From the NCBI GenBank assembly GCA_043811005.1, contig JBDRNO010000001.1:15964-79963 (forward strand): a stretch of DNA of 64,000 bases, in the 5' to 3' direction. This DNA is from JBDRNO01 sp043811005. Its GTDB lineage: Bacteria > Bacteroidota > Bacteroidia > NORP154. Under the pieces are notes generated by a model. That model did no database searches, was not told the DNA's origin, and saw only the letters and a program-made list of their open reading frames with translations. This document shows positions 19,010 to 26,417 of this stretch, piece by piece (positions within the stretch are counted from its first letter, which is position 1; every line of letters starts with the position of its first letter). A program made the position numbers and the translations under genes.

Positions 19010-20022
19010 ATGAAGGTAATAATACCAATGGCGGGTATGGGTAAGCGATTACGCCCCCATACGTTAACGATTCCCAAACCATTATTACCAATTGCAGGGA
19101 AACCGATCATTCAGAGGTTGGTTGAGGATATAGCAAAAGTATGCAATGAAAAAATTGAAGAAATTGCTTACGTTATTGGCAATTTTGGCAAGGAAGTTGA
19201 AGAGGAGTTAAAGAACATAGCAAAAGGAATAGGCGCAAATGGAACTATTTACTATCAAAACGAACCTTTGGGGACTGCACATGCAATACTCTGTGCTGAA
19301 AATTCGTTAGAAGGTAAAATAATTGTAGCATTTGCCGACACATTATTAAAAGCTGATTTTATTTTAGACGAGTTGCAGGATGGTGCTATTTGGGTTAAAA
19401 AATCGAAAATCCCAGCTCTTTTGGTGTTGTAAAAGTTAATGATGAGAATATTATCATTGATTTTGTTGAAAAACCCGAAACTTTTGTTTCAGACCTCGCG
19501 ATCATCGGCATTTACTACTTTAAGGATGGGGTATTTTTGAAAAATGAACTTCAATATATTATTGATAATGATATTAAAGACAAAGGTGAATATCAACTTA
19601 CAAGCGCTTTGGAGAACATGAAAAGAAAAGGGGCAAGGTTTATAGCAGCACCTGTTATCGAATGGCTGGATTGCGGCAATAAAGATGCAACAGTCTTTAC
19701 CAATCAACGTATATTGGAATTAGATGACAATGAGCTGATTTCAGAAAATCTGGTTAATCAGAACTCTGAAATCATCAAACCATGTTACATCGGGGAAAAC
19801 ATTAGGATTACAAACTCAATTATAGGACCATTTGTATCAATTGGCGATAATAGTATAATTGATAATTCTTGCATTATAAACAGCATCATACAAACCAATT
19901 CAAAAATTTTTTCTGCTAATTTGAACAATTCTATGATTGGTAATTTTGTTGAATATAATGGTATTGGTAAAGAAGAAAAAAAAAGGGAAGTCAGTATAGG
20001 GGATTATTCGGTGATTAATTAA
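19010..20022 (+). pseudogene. Sugar-1-phosphate nucleotidyltransferase interrupted by a frameshift
   Basis: The N-terminal half (19010-19432) is a nucleotidyltransferase: GMGKRLRPHTLTIPKPLLPIAG is the NTP-binding signature. The frame then fails at a run of six A (19397-19402) and stops at 19432. With one more A the protein continues VKKIENPSSFGVVKV and joins the frame that stays open to 20022. That part carries WLDCGN and a C-terminal left-handed beta-helix (hexapeptide-like GENIRITNSIIGPF). The family makes NDP-sugars (for example dTDP-glucose). The cause could be a sequencing error in a homopolymer, a true mutation, or slippage. The second half has an ATG at 19537. Confidence 0.85.
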
Positions 20023-20096
20023 TAGTTTCGGAAAGAACATAACTTAGCCTGCCTGCAGGAGCCCAGAAACGGATTATTGAATATTAAAAAAACAAA

Positions 20097-21887
20097 ATGT
20101 TTAAAATCCGAAATTTTATATTCATTCTTTTAGCATACACTTTCTCTGCATGCAATGTCCTTCAAAGAGGAGGTCAGACCAGTACCTCTGTTCAAAAAAA
20201 AGCGTTATCTGAAAAAGAGCAGGTAGCGTTTACACGTCTTTTTTTCAACGCAAATAAAGAAAAAATGCTGGGGAATTATGATAATGCTGCAAGCATTTTT
20301 TCCCAATGCATACGTAAAGACCCTACAAGCGCTGTTGCAATGTACGAGCTTGCAAATATCTATATCCAAACAGAGAAGTACGAAGAAGCCCTGTTCTTTG
20401 CCAGAAAGGCAACAGTATTAGAACCTGAAAACCTTTGGTATCAGCTCTCCCTGGCGGATGCTTACAAAAAGACCAAAAAATTTAATAAAGCAGCAGATGT
20501 TTACAAACAAATAGTTAAAGTATATCCTGTCAGGATAGATATTTATTATGAATGGGCAACTGCATTATTATACATGGGAAAATATAGCGAAGCAATTGAT
20601 GTTTATGATAAAGTCGAGAAAATAATAGGTGTGTTTGAAGAAACGAGCTTCCAAAAAGAACGGATATATATAAAATTGAATAAAATTGATAAGGCAATTA
20701 ATGAACTGGAGAAACTGATTAAGGAATATCCTCTTGAAACCAAGTATTACGGGGACCTTGGGGATCTATACCAGGCAAATAACATGAATGAAAAGGCATT
20801 GGAAATATATCTTCAACTGTTAAAAATTGATCCCGAAAACCCTTTCGTACATTTATCTTTAGCCGATCACTATCGTTCAATTGATGAAAAAGATAAGTCA
20901 TTCAACGAACTTAAGATGGCTTTTACAAAACCTACCCTGGATATTGACACAAAAGTTAATATCCTGTTTAAGTATTTTTCTCTGACCAGAATTTACCCCA
21001 GGTTGTCTGTCACAGATGCACCTACCAAGCAGATTGAGGATTCAACCTCTGGCGGATATGAACAGTCTCTAACTTTATGCAAGATACTTGTTGAAACACA
21101 CCCGGATGATGCAAAATCACATTCCATCTATGGTGATTTTTTATATTGGAACAAGCAACTTGAAGATGCCCGCGATCAATTCCGCCTGGCAGTTGATTTG
21201 GAAAAAGATAAATTTGTAATCTGGCGACACCTTCTTGGAATTGAATCAGAATTACAGGATTATGAGTCCATGCTTAAAGAAAGCAAAGAAGCAATAGAGC
21301 TGTTCCCGAACCAGGCAATTCTATATTTATTTAATGGCATTGCATACGTCCGTTTAAAAAAATATCAGGAAGCCCTCGAAGTTCTCAATTCGGGTATAGA
21401 GATTATTGCAGATGATAAATTGCTGTTAGTTGATTTCTACTCAACCTTAGGAGATACATATCACTCAAATAAAGAGATGAAGGCTTCTGATGAAGCTTAT
21501 GAGAAAGCTTTGGAAATAGATTCCAATAATATTTATGTGCTAAATAATTACAGCTATTATCTCTCAATGAGGAGGGAGGAGCTGGAGAGAGCCAGGAAAA
21601 TGTCAGAAAAAGCAAACGAGATTGAGCCGGGAAGCGCCTCTTTCCAAGACACTTATGGATGGATATTATACTGTTTGGGTGATTATTCAGAAGCAAAAGT
21701 ATGGATAGAGAAATCTCTGGAAAACGGAGGCGACAAAAAAAGTATTATCCTTGAACATTACGGAGATATATTGTTCAAATTAGGTGAAATTGAAAAAGCG
21801 CTGGAAAATTGGAAAAAAGCAAAAAGCAAAGGTGAAGGTTCAGACTTGCTGGATAAAAAGATAGCCGATAAACAACTATATGAATAA
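20097..21887 (+). CDS. Tetratricopeptide-repeat lipoprotein
   Basis: A 596-residue lipoprotein: leader with lipobox FSAC (Cys19). The rest is almost wholly helical TPR arrays (about residues 40-590). Clear TPR units have the A-x-x-x-Y/L-A and P-x-x pattern, for example AMYELANIYIQTEKYEEALFF. TPRs form a superhelix that binds partner proteins. It is probably anchored in the outer or inner membrane facing the periplasm. In many Bacteroidota it sits between a sugar nucleotidyltransferase and a DUF4292 gene, as here, which suggests a role in envelope assembly (inference). Confidence 0.85.
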   Translation: MFKIRNFIFILLAYTFSACNVLQRGGQTSTSVQKKALSEKEQVAFTRLFFNANKEKMLGNYDNAASIFSQCIRKDPTSAVAMYELANIYIQTEKYEEALFFARKATVLEPENLWYQLSLADAYKKTKKFNKAADVYKQIVKVYPVRIDIYYEWATALLYMGKYSEAIDVYDKVEKIIGVFEETSFQKERIYIKLNKIDKAINELEKLIKEYPLETKYYGDLGDLYQANNMNEKALEIYLQLLKIDPENPFVHLSLADHYRSIDEKDKSFNELKMAFTKPTLDIDTKVNILFKYFSLTRIYPRLSVTDAPTKQIEDSTSGGYEQSLTLCKILVETHPDDAKSHSIYGDFLYWNKQLEDARDQFRLAVDLEKDKFVIWRHLLGIESELQDYESMLKESKEAIELFPNQAILYLFNGIAYVRLKKYQEALEVLNSGIEIIADDKLLLVDFYSTLGDTYHSNKEMKASDEAYEKALEIDSNNIYVLNNYSYYLSMRREELERARKMSEKANEIEPGSASFQDTYGWILYCLGDYSEAKVWIEKSLENGGDKKSIILEHYGDILFKLGEIEKALENWKKAKSKGEGSDLLDKKIADKQLYE

Positions 21888-21892
21888 TTAGC

Positions 21893-21983
21893 AGTGTCTG
21901 TCCATAAAGTCAGTTTTTTAGAAAAAGATAACGAATAAAACTTATTTTCTCTATCCCATATTCTAAAATGTTTGACCGACACT
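21893..21983. repeat. Candidate miniature inverted-repeat element
   Basis: The ends are AGTGTCTGTCCA and, inverted, AGTGTCGGTCAA. An inner pair of TTTTTAGAA/TTCTAAAA and TTATTTTC/GAAAAAGATAA complements makes a 91-base hairpin-like unit, just after the TPR gene stop. A GGGGC-TTC-GCCCC hairpin follows at 21999-22011. Confidence 0.55.
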
Positions 21984-22076
21984 CCTAATTATCTGAAAGG
22001 GGCTTCGCCCCGTTAAAATACTGCTAATTATAAAAATGTTGCGTTTTTTAATTTTATTCAAAAAGATAAATCATTA

Positions 22077-22940
22077 ATGTACATTAAGCGCTCTTCCCCA
22101 ACTTTTTTTATTTATATTCTTATAATAATAATTCTTCCACTATTTTTTGGCTGTAAACCAACTAAGGAAATAGCCAAAACCACCGTAAAAAGAAGGAGCA
22201 CAAAATATCTCCTGGAGCAATTACAGAACAATGAACTGAACTATGAATGGCTAAGCGCTAAATTCTCGGCATCCGCTATAATAAACGACAAAAAACATTC
22301 TTTTGTGGCGAGGTTGCGAATCAGAAAAGACAGTGCAATTTGGGTGTCGGCTTCGCTAGCTCTTGGTATAGAAATAGCAAGAGTTTGTATTACAAAGGAT
22401 TCCTTAAAGTTTATAAATCGTCTAAATTCCACATATTTTACCGGGAGCATAAATTATCTTGATCAACTAATATTAACCGATTTCGATATCCTGCAATCAT
22501 TGCTGACAGGGAATAGTTTTATATCAATGTTTGATAACTTTAATGATGACAAGGAAGATAAACTCAAATCATCAAAAGAAGATAAAATCAGATCATCAAT
22601 AGATAATGAACATTATTTATTAGGCACTTTTAAAAAAAGAAAATTAAGAAGAACCATAGAAGGGAAAAGATATTTGCTCTTTACGGCTCACAGTATATGG
22701 CTTGATCCGGTAACATATAAAATTACAGCACAAAAGATACAAGAACCGCCAGACAGAATATTAAAAGCAAACTACATTGAATTTAAAGAAGTGGATACCC
22801 AACTGTTTCCGCATAAAATAGATTTATGTATAAAAGACGAACATACCATTGATGTTTCTCTCAATTTTTCAAAGATTCTTTTGAACGAACCTCAGAAACT
22901 CCTTTTCTCCATTCCAGAAAAATATGAGCGGATATTTTAA
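22077..22940 (+). CDS. DUF4292 lipoprotein
   Basis: A 287-residue lipoprotein: leader (about 1-25) with lipobox FFGC. The segment ELNYEWLSAKFSASAI opens the DUF4292 domain, whose fold is related to LolA/LolB-like lipoprotein carriers (family knowledge). Residues 155-180 contain a short repeat, KEDKLKSSKEDKIRSS, likely an insertion by local duplication. The 3' end overlaps the next gene by 17 bases, pointing to translational coupling. Probably involved in envelope lipid or lipoprotein handling (inference). Confidence 0.82.
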   Translation: MYIKRSSPTFFIYILIIIILPLFFGCKPTKEIAKTTVKRRSTKYLLEQLQNNELNYEWLSAKFSASAIINDKKHSFVARLRIRKDSAIWVSASLALGIEIARVCITKDSLKFINRLNSTYFTGSINYLDQLILTDFDILQSLLTGNSFISMFDNFNDDKEDKLKSSKEDKIRSSIDNEHYLLGTFKKRKLRRTIEGKRYLLFTAHSIWLDPVTYKITAQKIQEPPDRILKANYIEFKEVDTQLFPHKIDLCIKDEHTIDVSLNFSKILLNEPQKLLFSIPEKYERIF

Positions 22941-24204
22941 TCCCGTGAGATATTTCTTTTTAAAAGGGAAATTTAATTATTATAGATTTTGCAGGATCAT
23001 TATGCTTATTTTATTAATAACAGTATCTCACGTGGTTAAATTAAAAGCTCAATCCAAAGAAGATCTGGGGGAAAAGAAAAAACAGATTGAGAACGAGATT
23101 AAGTACACCAATAGACTTCTAAAGGAAACCAGGAAAAATAAAGAAGCATCACTTAACCAACTCGCTACCTTCAAAAAAAAGATCAATCTCCGGCAACGTT
23201 TAATTTCAACGATTAACAAAGAGATTAAGCTGCTTGATAAGCAGATCGGGGAAAACAGCACAGTCATCGAATCATTGGAAAACGACCTGAAAGAGATTAA
23301 AAGCGAATATGCCAAAATGATTTATTACGGCTATAAAAACAGGAGTTCATACAATCGTTTGATGTTCATATTCTCTGCAAAGGATTTTAACCAGGCACAG
23401 AAACGTCTTAAATACTTACAACAATGCAACGAATTCAGGCAAAAACAGGCTGCTCTAATAGCCAAGACAAAAATGCTCTTGGATCAAAAAGTAATCGAGA
23501 TGGAAGCAAAAAGAGCGGATAAAAGAAAGCTTTTACATAATAAAAAAGATGAAAGGGAATCACTGGCTATTGAAAAAGCAGAACAAAACAAAATATATAA
23601 AAAATTATATGATAAAGAGAATCAGCTTAAATCAGAACTTAATGTAAAACAAAAGGAAGCGAGAAAATTACAAAAAGCGATAGAAGACATTATTGCCGAA
23701 GAGATTCGAAAAGCCCGGGAAGCTGTAAAAAAACCTAAAGGGTTTGCCTTAACCCCTGAAGAGAAAAAATTATCCGCAATTTTTGAAAAGAATAAGGGAA
23801 AGCTGCCCTGGCCGGTTCAGCGGGGCATTATCACTGCCGGGTTCGGGGAACAAGAACATCCTATACTGAAGGGAATAAAAATTAACAATAATGGAATTGA
23901 CATCAGTACAAATAAAGATGCAATTACAAGATCAATATTTGATGGGGTTGTTACTGGAGTCATCATCCTTCCGGGAGCTAACAAAAAAGCGGTAATTGTA
24001 AGACATGGGGAATATTTCAGCGTTTATGGGAACTTGCGGGAAGTATATGTTAAAAAAGGGGATAAAGTAACAACAAAACAAGATATCGGTTTAACTCATA
24101 CTGATAACAAAAAATTCAAAACAGAAGCACATCTTGAAATATGGAAATTAACAGAAAAAGGCACTATAAAAGTTGACCCTGAAAAGTGGATTACCCCCCC
24201 CTAA
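22924..24204 (+). CDS. EnvC-like murein hydrolase activator (coiled coil + degenerate LytM/M23)
   Basis: Exported protein with signal sequence near residues 26-42 (ending LKAQ), a long coiled coil (about 45-280), and a C-terminal LytM/M23 domain (about 310-426). Catalytic zinc ligands are missing: the first His-x-x-x-Asp motif reads NNNGIDI, and the second HGxYxxxY..HL reads HGEYFSVYGNL with the closing His lost, though AHLEIWK remains. So it probably activates amidases, as EnvC does, rather than cutting peptidoglycan. The start overlaps the DUF4292 gene; an internal Met at 23002 would give a shorter leader. Confidence 0.85.
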   Translation: MSGYFNPVRYFFLKGKFNYYRFCRIIMLILLITVSHVVKLKAQSKEDLGEKKKQIENEIKYTNRLLKETRKNKEASLNQLATFKKKINLRQRLISTINKEIKLLDKQIGENSTVIESLENDLKEIKSEYAKMIYYGYKNRSSYNRLMFIFSAKDFNQAQKRLKYLQQCNEFRQKQAALIAKTKMLLDQKVIEMEAKRADKRKLLHNKKDERESLAIEKAEQNKIYKKLYDKENQLKSELNVKQKEARKLQKAIEDIIAEEIRKAREAVKKPKGFALTPEEKKLSAIFEKNKGKLPWPVQRGIITAGFGEQEHPILKGIKINNNGIDISTNKDAITRSIFDGVVTGVIILPGANKKAVIVRHGEYFSVYGNLREVYVKKGDKVTTKQDIGLTHTDNKKFKTEAHLEIWKLTEKGTIKVDPEKWITPP

Positions 24205-24281
24205 ATAAGAGCCATTAGTAAAAAACAGGTAGTTAGTAGTTGGGATTTTAAAAATTTCAGATATCCTGATCTTTCGTAAAG

Positions 24282-24310
24282 TACAGACGCCCAAATTGGG
24301 CGTCTCTGTA
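24282..24310. repeat. Palindromic repeat (GAGACGC family)
   Basis: TACAGACGCCCAA then its complement TTGGGCGTCTCTGTA, differing by a 2-base gap. Related units at 56565-56620 and, in frame, in nadD at 56121-56144. Confidence 0.65.
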
Positions 24311-24367
24311 ACCAATGTTTTTAGTTTGTTGGTTTAGAGTTATGGTTATCTGGTTACTTGTTTTTAA

Positions 24368-24391
24368 TTATCGTTAAAATATTAACGATAA
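24368..24391. terminator. Perfect inverted repeat between convergent genes
   Basis: Two 10-base arms, TTATCGTTAA and TTAACGATAA, around an AATA loop, between the M23 gene and the convergent LuxE-like gene. It may serve as a bidirectional terminator; on the plus strand a CTCTTTTA follows. The AT-rich stem makes it a weak one. Confidence 0.4.
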
Positions 24392-24403
24392 GCTCTTTTA
24401 AGT

Positions 24404-25543
24404 CTATATAATCACATTACACCCTCTTACATCACTGTTATCAATCCTGCCCAAAATCTCAAAGCTTGTCCCCCCGACAATGTCGGAGTAAACTCCGGGC
24501 GTAGCTCCTTCCGGAGAGCCGTCTTTGTATATTTTCCCTAAATCATCAGTTGCTATAAAAGCACAGGAGTGGATGTTTGCCAGGTCAATAATATTAATGC
24601 CGCCAGTTTTATTAAATCTTGTTATAGTTAATGGATCATTTAATTCGCGGATGAAAATTTTCATCCACGGTGGGGGTTTGAATACTCCACCGGTTTTTGA
24701 ATATGCCTGGGAAAGCAGTTCAGTCATCCCGTATTCGGAGTGGATTGCTTTTACACCAAATGCATCGCTAAGTTTCTTATGCAATGCTTCTCTTACGATC
24801 TCCTTTCTTTGTCCCTTCATCCCGCCGGTTTCCATTATAATTGTGTTTTTCAAATCAGGCAAAGAGGTTTCATGAACCGTCTCTATGAAATCCAGCAGGG
24901 CAAAAGAAGTACCAAACAACAAAACTTTTTGTTTCCCGTTTTCCAGCTTATTTAGCTTGTTGGTCAATTCTTGGATATCATTTAATCCCCGGTTGTGTCC
25001 TTCGGATTTCAAATAAAACCCGCTGTCTTTATGGCTGCTTTTTTCAATCCATTTTTTTACCATATAAACAAGTGAAGAACTTTCCGAATGAGTTGGGAGT
25101 AATGCCAAAATGCAGTAATCCTCTATATTACCATAAAAATGTTCAAACCCTTTTCTAAAGCTCTTTTCGTAAAGTGAAATATCCAATATATGATGTTTGC
25201 TTGTAGAGCCTCCGGTTGTTCCGCTGCTTAAAAATATTTGCTCTTCTGCCCCTTTTCCCGTAATAATTTTATGTGTTTTGAAAAATCCTATAGGTAAAAA
25301 TGGTATTTGAAACAAAGTGTTCACCTTTTTGGCATTAATTTTGAGAAATTTCAGATATTCTTTGTAAATATTGTTGTTTGCTGCCTGGTAATGAAAAAGT
25401 TCAATTGCTAAATTTTCAAAGGCCTGGCTATTATTCCTGTCTTTTCTGAAGTTTCCAGACCCTTTGGGTACGGAACAGGCCGGGACAGGTCGGCTGCCGG
25501 TAATATTGAAAATTTTGTTTTTAAACTCTTTTGCAAATTTCAT
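24404..25543 (-). CDS. LuxE/PaaK-type acyl-protein synthetase (acyltransferase)
   Basis: Member of the ANL adenylate-forming superfamily related to LuxE: activates a carboxylic acid as acyl-AMP. The P-loop-like segment FLSSGTTGGSTSKHHIL (about 110-126) and the STFGAxYGMTE-like HSEYGMTELLSQAYS near residue 255 are present. The C-terminus GRIDNSDVRGCNVII is the family's usual end. At 379 residues it is longer than the usual ~325-330 because of two stretches with repeat character, near residues 15-37 (25449-25502) and near the C-terminus (24466-24522). The substrate is unknown. A minus-strand leader element lies upstream (25584-25700). Confidence 0.8.
   Translation of the reverse strand: MKFAKEFKNKIFNITGSRPVPACSVPKGSGNFRKDRNNSQAFENLAIELFHYQAANNNIYKEYLKFLKINAKKVNTLFQIPFLPIGFFKTHKIITGKGAEEQIFLSSGTTGGSTSKHHILDISLYEKSFRKGFEHFYGNIEDYCILALLPTHSESSSLVYMVKKWIEKSSHKDSGFYLKSEGHNRGLNDIQELTNKLNKLENGKQKVLLFGTSFALLDFIETVHETSLPDLKNTIIMETGGMKGQRKEIVREALHKKLSDAFGVKAIHSEYGMTELLSQAYSKTGGVFKPPPWMKIFIRELNDPLTITRFNKTGGINIIDLANIHSCAFIATDDLGKIYKDGSPEGATPGVYSDIVGGTSFEILGRIDNSDVRGCNVII
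24466..24522. repeat. In-frame repeat insertion near the C-terminus of the LuxE-like ORF
   Basis: Contains two palindromes, CCGACA-A-TGTCGG (24474-24486) and CTCCGG...CCGGAG (24493-24498 with 24511-24516). The segment encodes about 17 residues (GSPEGATPGVYSDIVGG) between LGKIYKD and SFEILGR, where relatives as I remember them have none. Confidence 0.65.
25449..25502. repeat. Probable second in-frame repeat in the LuxE-like ORF
   Basis: A G+C-rich stretch in an AT-rich gene, with ACCC-TTT-GGGT (25458-25470 region) and a GGCCGGGACAGG core. It encodes GSRPVPACSVPKGSG, which interrupts the N-terminal helices in comparison with remembered relatives. Palindromic character is weaker than in the other cases. 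Confidence 0.5.
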
Positions 25544-25583
25544 CTGTGTAAATATTAAAGTGAGATAAAATTTATACGTAGCA

Positions 25584-25700
25584 GTATTTCAATGTTTAGC
25601 CACGAATTCCACTAATTTGCACGAATTTATTTATTAGTGAAAATTAGTGTAATTAGCGGCAATTTTATTTTTTAAACAATTTGCAAAGTTAGATCCTAAA
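25584..25700 (-). repeat. Composite leader element, minus-strand copy
   Basis: Read on the minus strand: left end GATCTAACTTTGCAAATTG then TTTAAAAAA; right end GGCTAAACATTGAAATACTG. The middle is the GCCGCTAATTACAC...GTGGC inverted repeat (25601-25662). TAACTTTG (25686-25693 reversed) is a -7-like box. It lies upstream of the LuxE-like gene and in its orientation. Confidence 0.65.
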
Positions 25701-25749
25701 GGATAAAAAAATGATTGATTTGCGTTATATATAAGATTTATTTAACTTT

Positions 25750-26322
25750 ATGCTTTCAAATTATGCAATTATGAGACAATTTTCAAAAATAGAAAATATT
25801 ATATTTTTATCTATTGCATGTTGGGTTGTGTTTGTTTTTTCTTCATGTTTGCTCCCGGATGAATATCCCCCCGAACCTGGGATCAAATTTGAGAGTTATT
25901 CCTATAAAGACACATTAAACGAATTGGATATGCCTGTTCATGCCGGGATACTCAAGTTCTCTTTTACTGATGGTGATGGAGATATAGGTTTGAATGACGG
26001 GGATACATTGCCGCCTTATTCGGATTGCAAGGATAGTACATGTAACAATGTATATATTAATAGAATTGGCATTAATAATGGCAATTTATCGGAACTACTC
26101 TCTTTTGATTACAGGATACCGGATATAACTCCGGCAGGACAAAACAAAACACTGAAGGGTGAAATAGAAGTGGAGTTAGATATCCGGCTTCCTGTCATAA
26201 TTATTACTGATGATTATGATACTATTACTTATGACACTGTTATTTATGAAGTATATATATATGACAGGGCATTAAATCAGAGCAATATCATTACAACCCC
26301 TAGTATTGTTTTAAACAACTAG
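25750..26322 (+). CDS. Hypothetical lipoprotein with an Asp-rich loop
   Basis: A 190-residue exported lipoprotein: hydrophobic leader and lipobox FSSC. An internal Met (at 25771) gives a more usual leader and may be the true start. The mature part contains FSFTDGDGDIGLNDGD, an Asp/Gly-rich calcium-binding-like loop found in a Bacteroidota family of uncharacterised lipoproteins. The C-terminal half is beta-rich (VIIITDDYDTITYDTVIYEVYIYD). Its TAG stop is part of a repeat also seen at 1657. Confidence 0.7.
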   Translation: MLSNYAIMRQFSKIENIIFLSIACWVVFVFSSCLLPDEYPPEPGIKFESYSYKDTLNELDMPVHAGILKFSFTDGDGDIGLNDGDTLPPYSDCKDSTCNNVYINRIGINNGNLSELLSFDYRIPDITPAGQNKTLKGEIEVELDIRLPVIIITDDYDTITYDTVIYEVYIYDRALNQSNIITTPSIVLNN

Positions 26323-26343
26323 TGTCGTGTCAATTTAATTATG
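26320..26343 (+). repeat. 24-bp repeat overlapping a stop codon (copy 2)
   Basis: TAGTGTCGTG then TCAATTTAATTATG; differs from copy 1 (1657-1680) at two positions. It supplies the TAG stop of the lipoprotein gene. A run of ATTGTTxxATTGT units follows to about 26415. Confidence 0.6.
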
Positions 26344-26417
26344 AAATATTTTGATAATAAATTGTTTCATTGTTCTATTGCTCCATTGTCCTATTGTTAA
26401 ATTGTTAAATTGTTGAA

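Noticed and set aside
19397..19402. Programmed frameshifting as the explanation of the split nucleotidyltransferase
   Set aside because: A run of six A without a clear heptamer, downstream structure or Shine-Dalgarno-like stimulator is weak; an indel or sequencing error is simpler.
22550..22610. Mobile repeat inside the DUF4292 gene
   Set aside because: The KEDKLKSSKEDKIRSS stretch is a short local duplication without palindromic DNA.
24404..25543. A luciferase (lux) operon
   Set aside because: Only a LuxE-like protein is present; luxA, luxB, luxC and luxD are absent, and such proteins are common in non-luminous bacteria.
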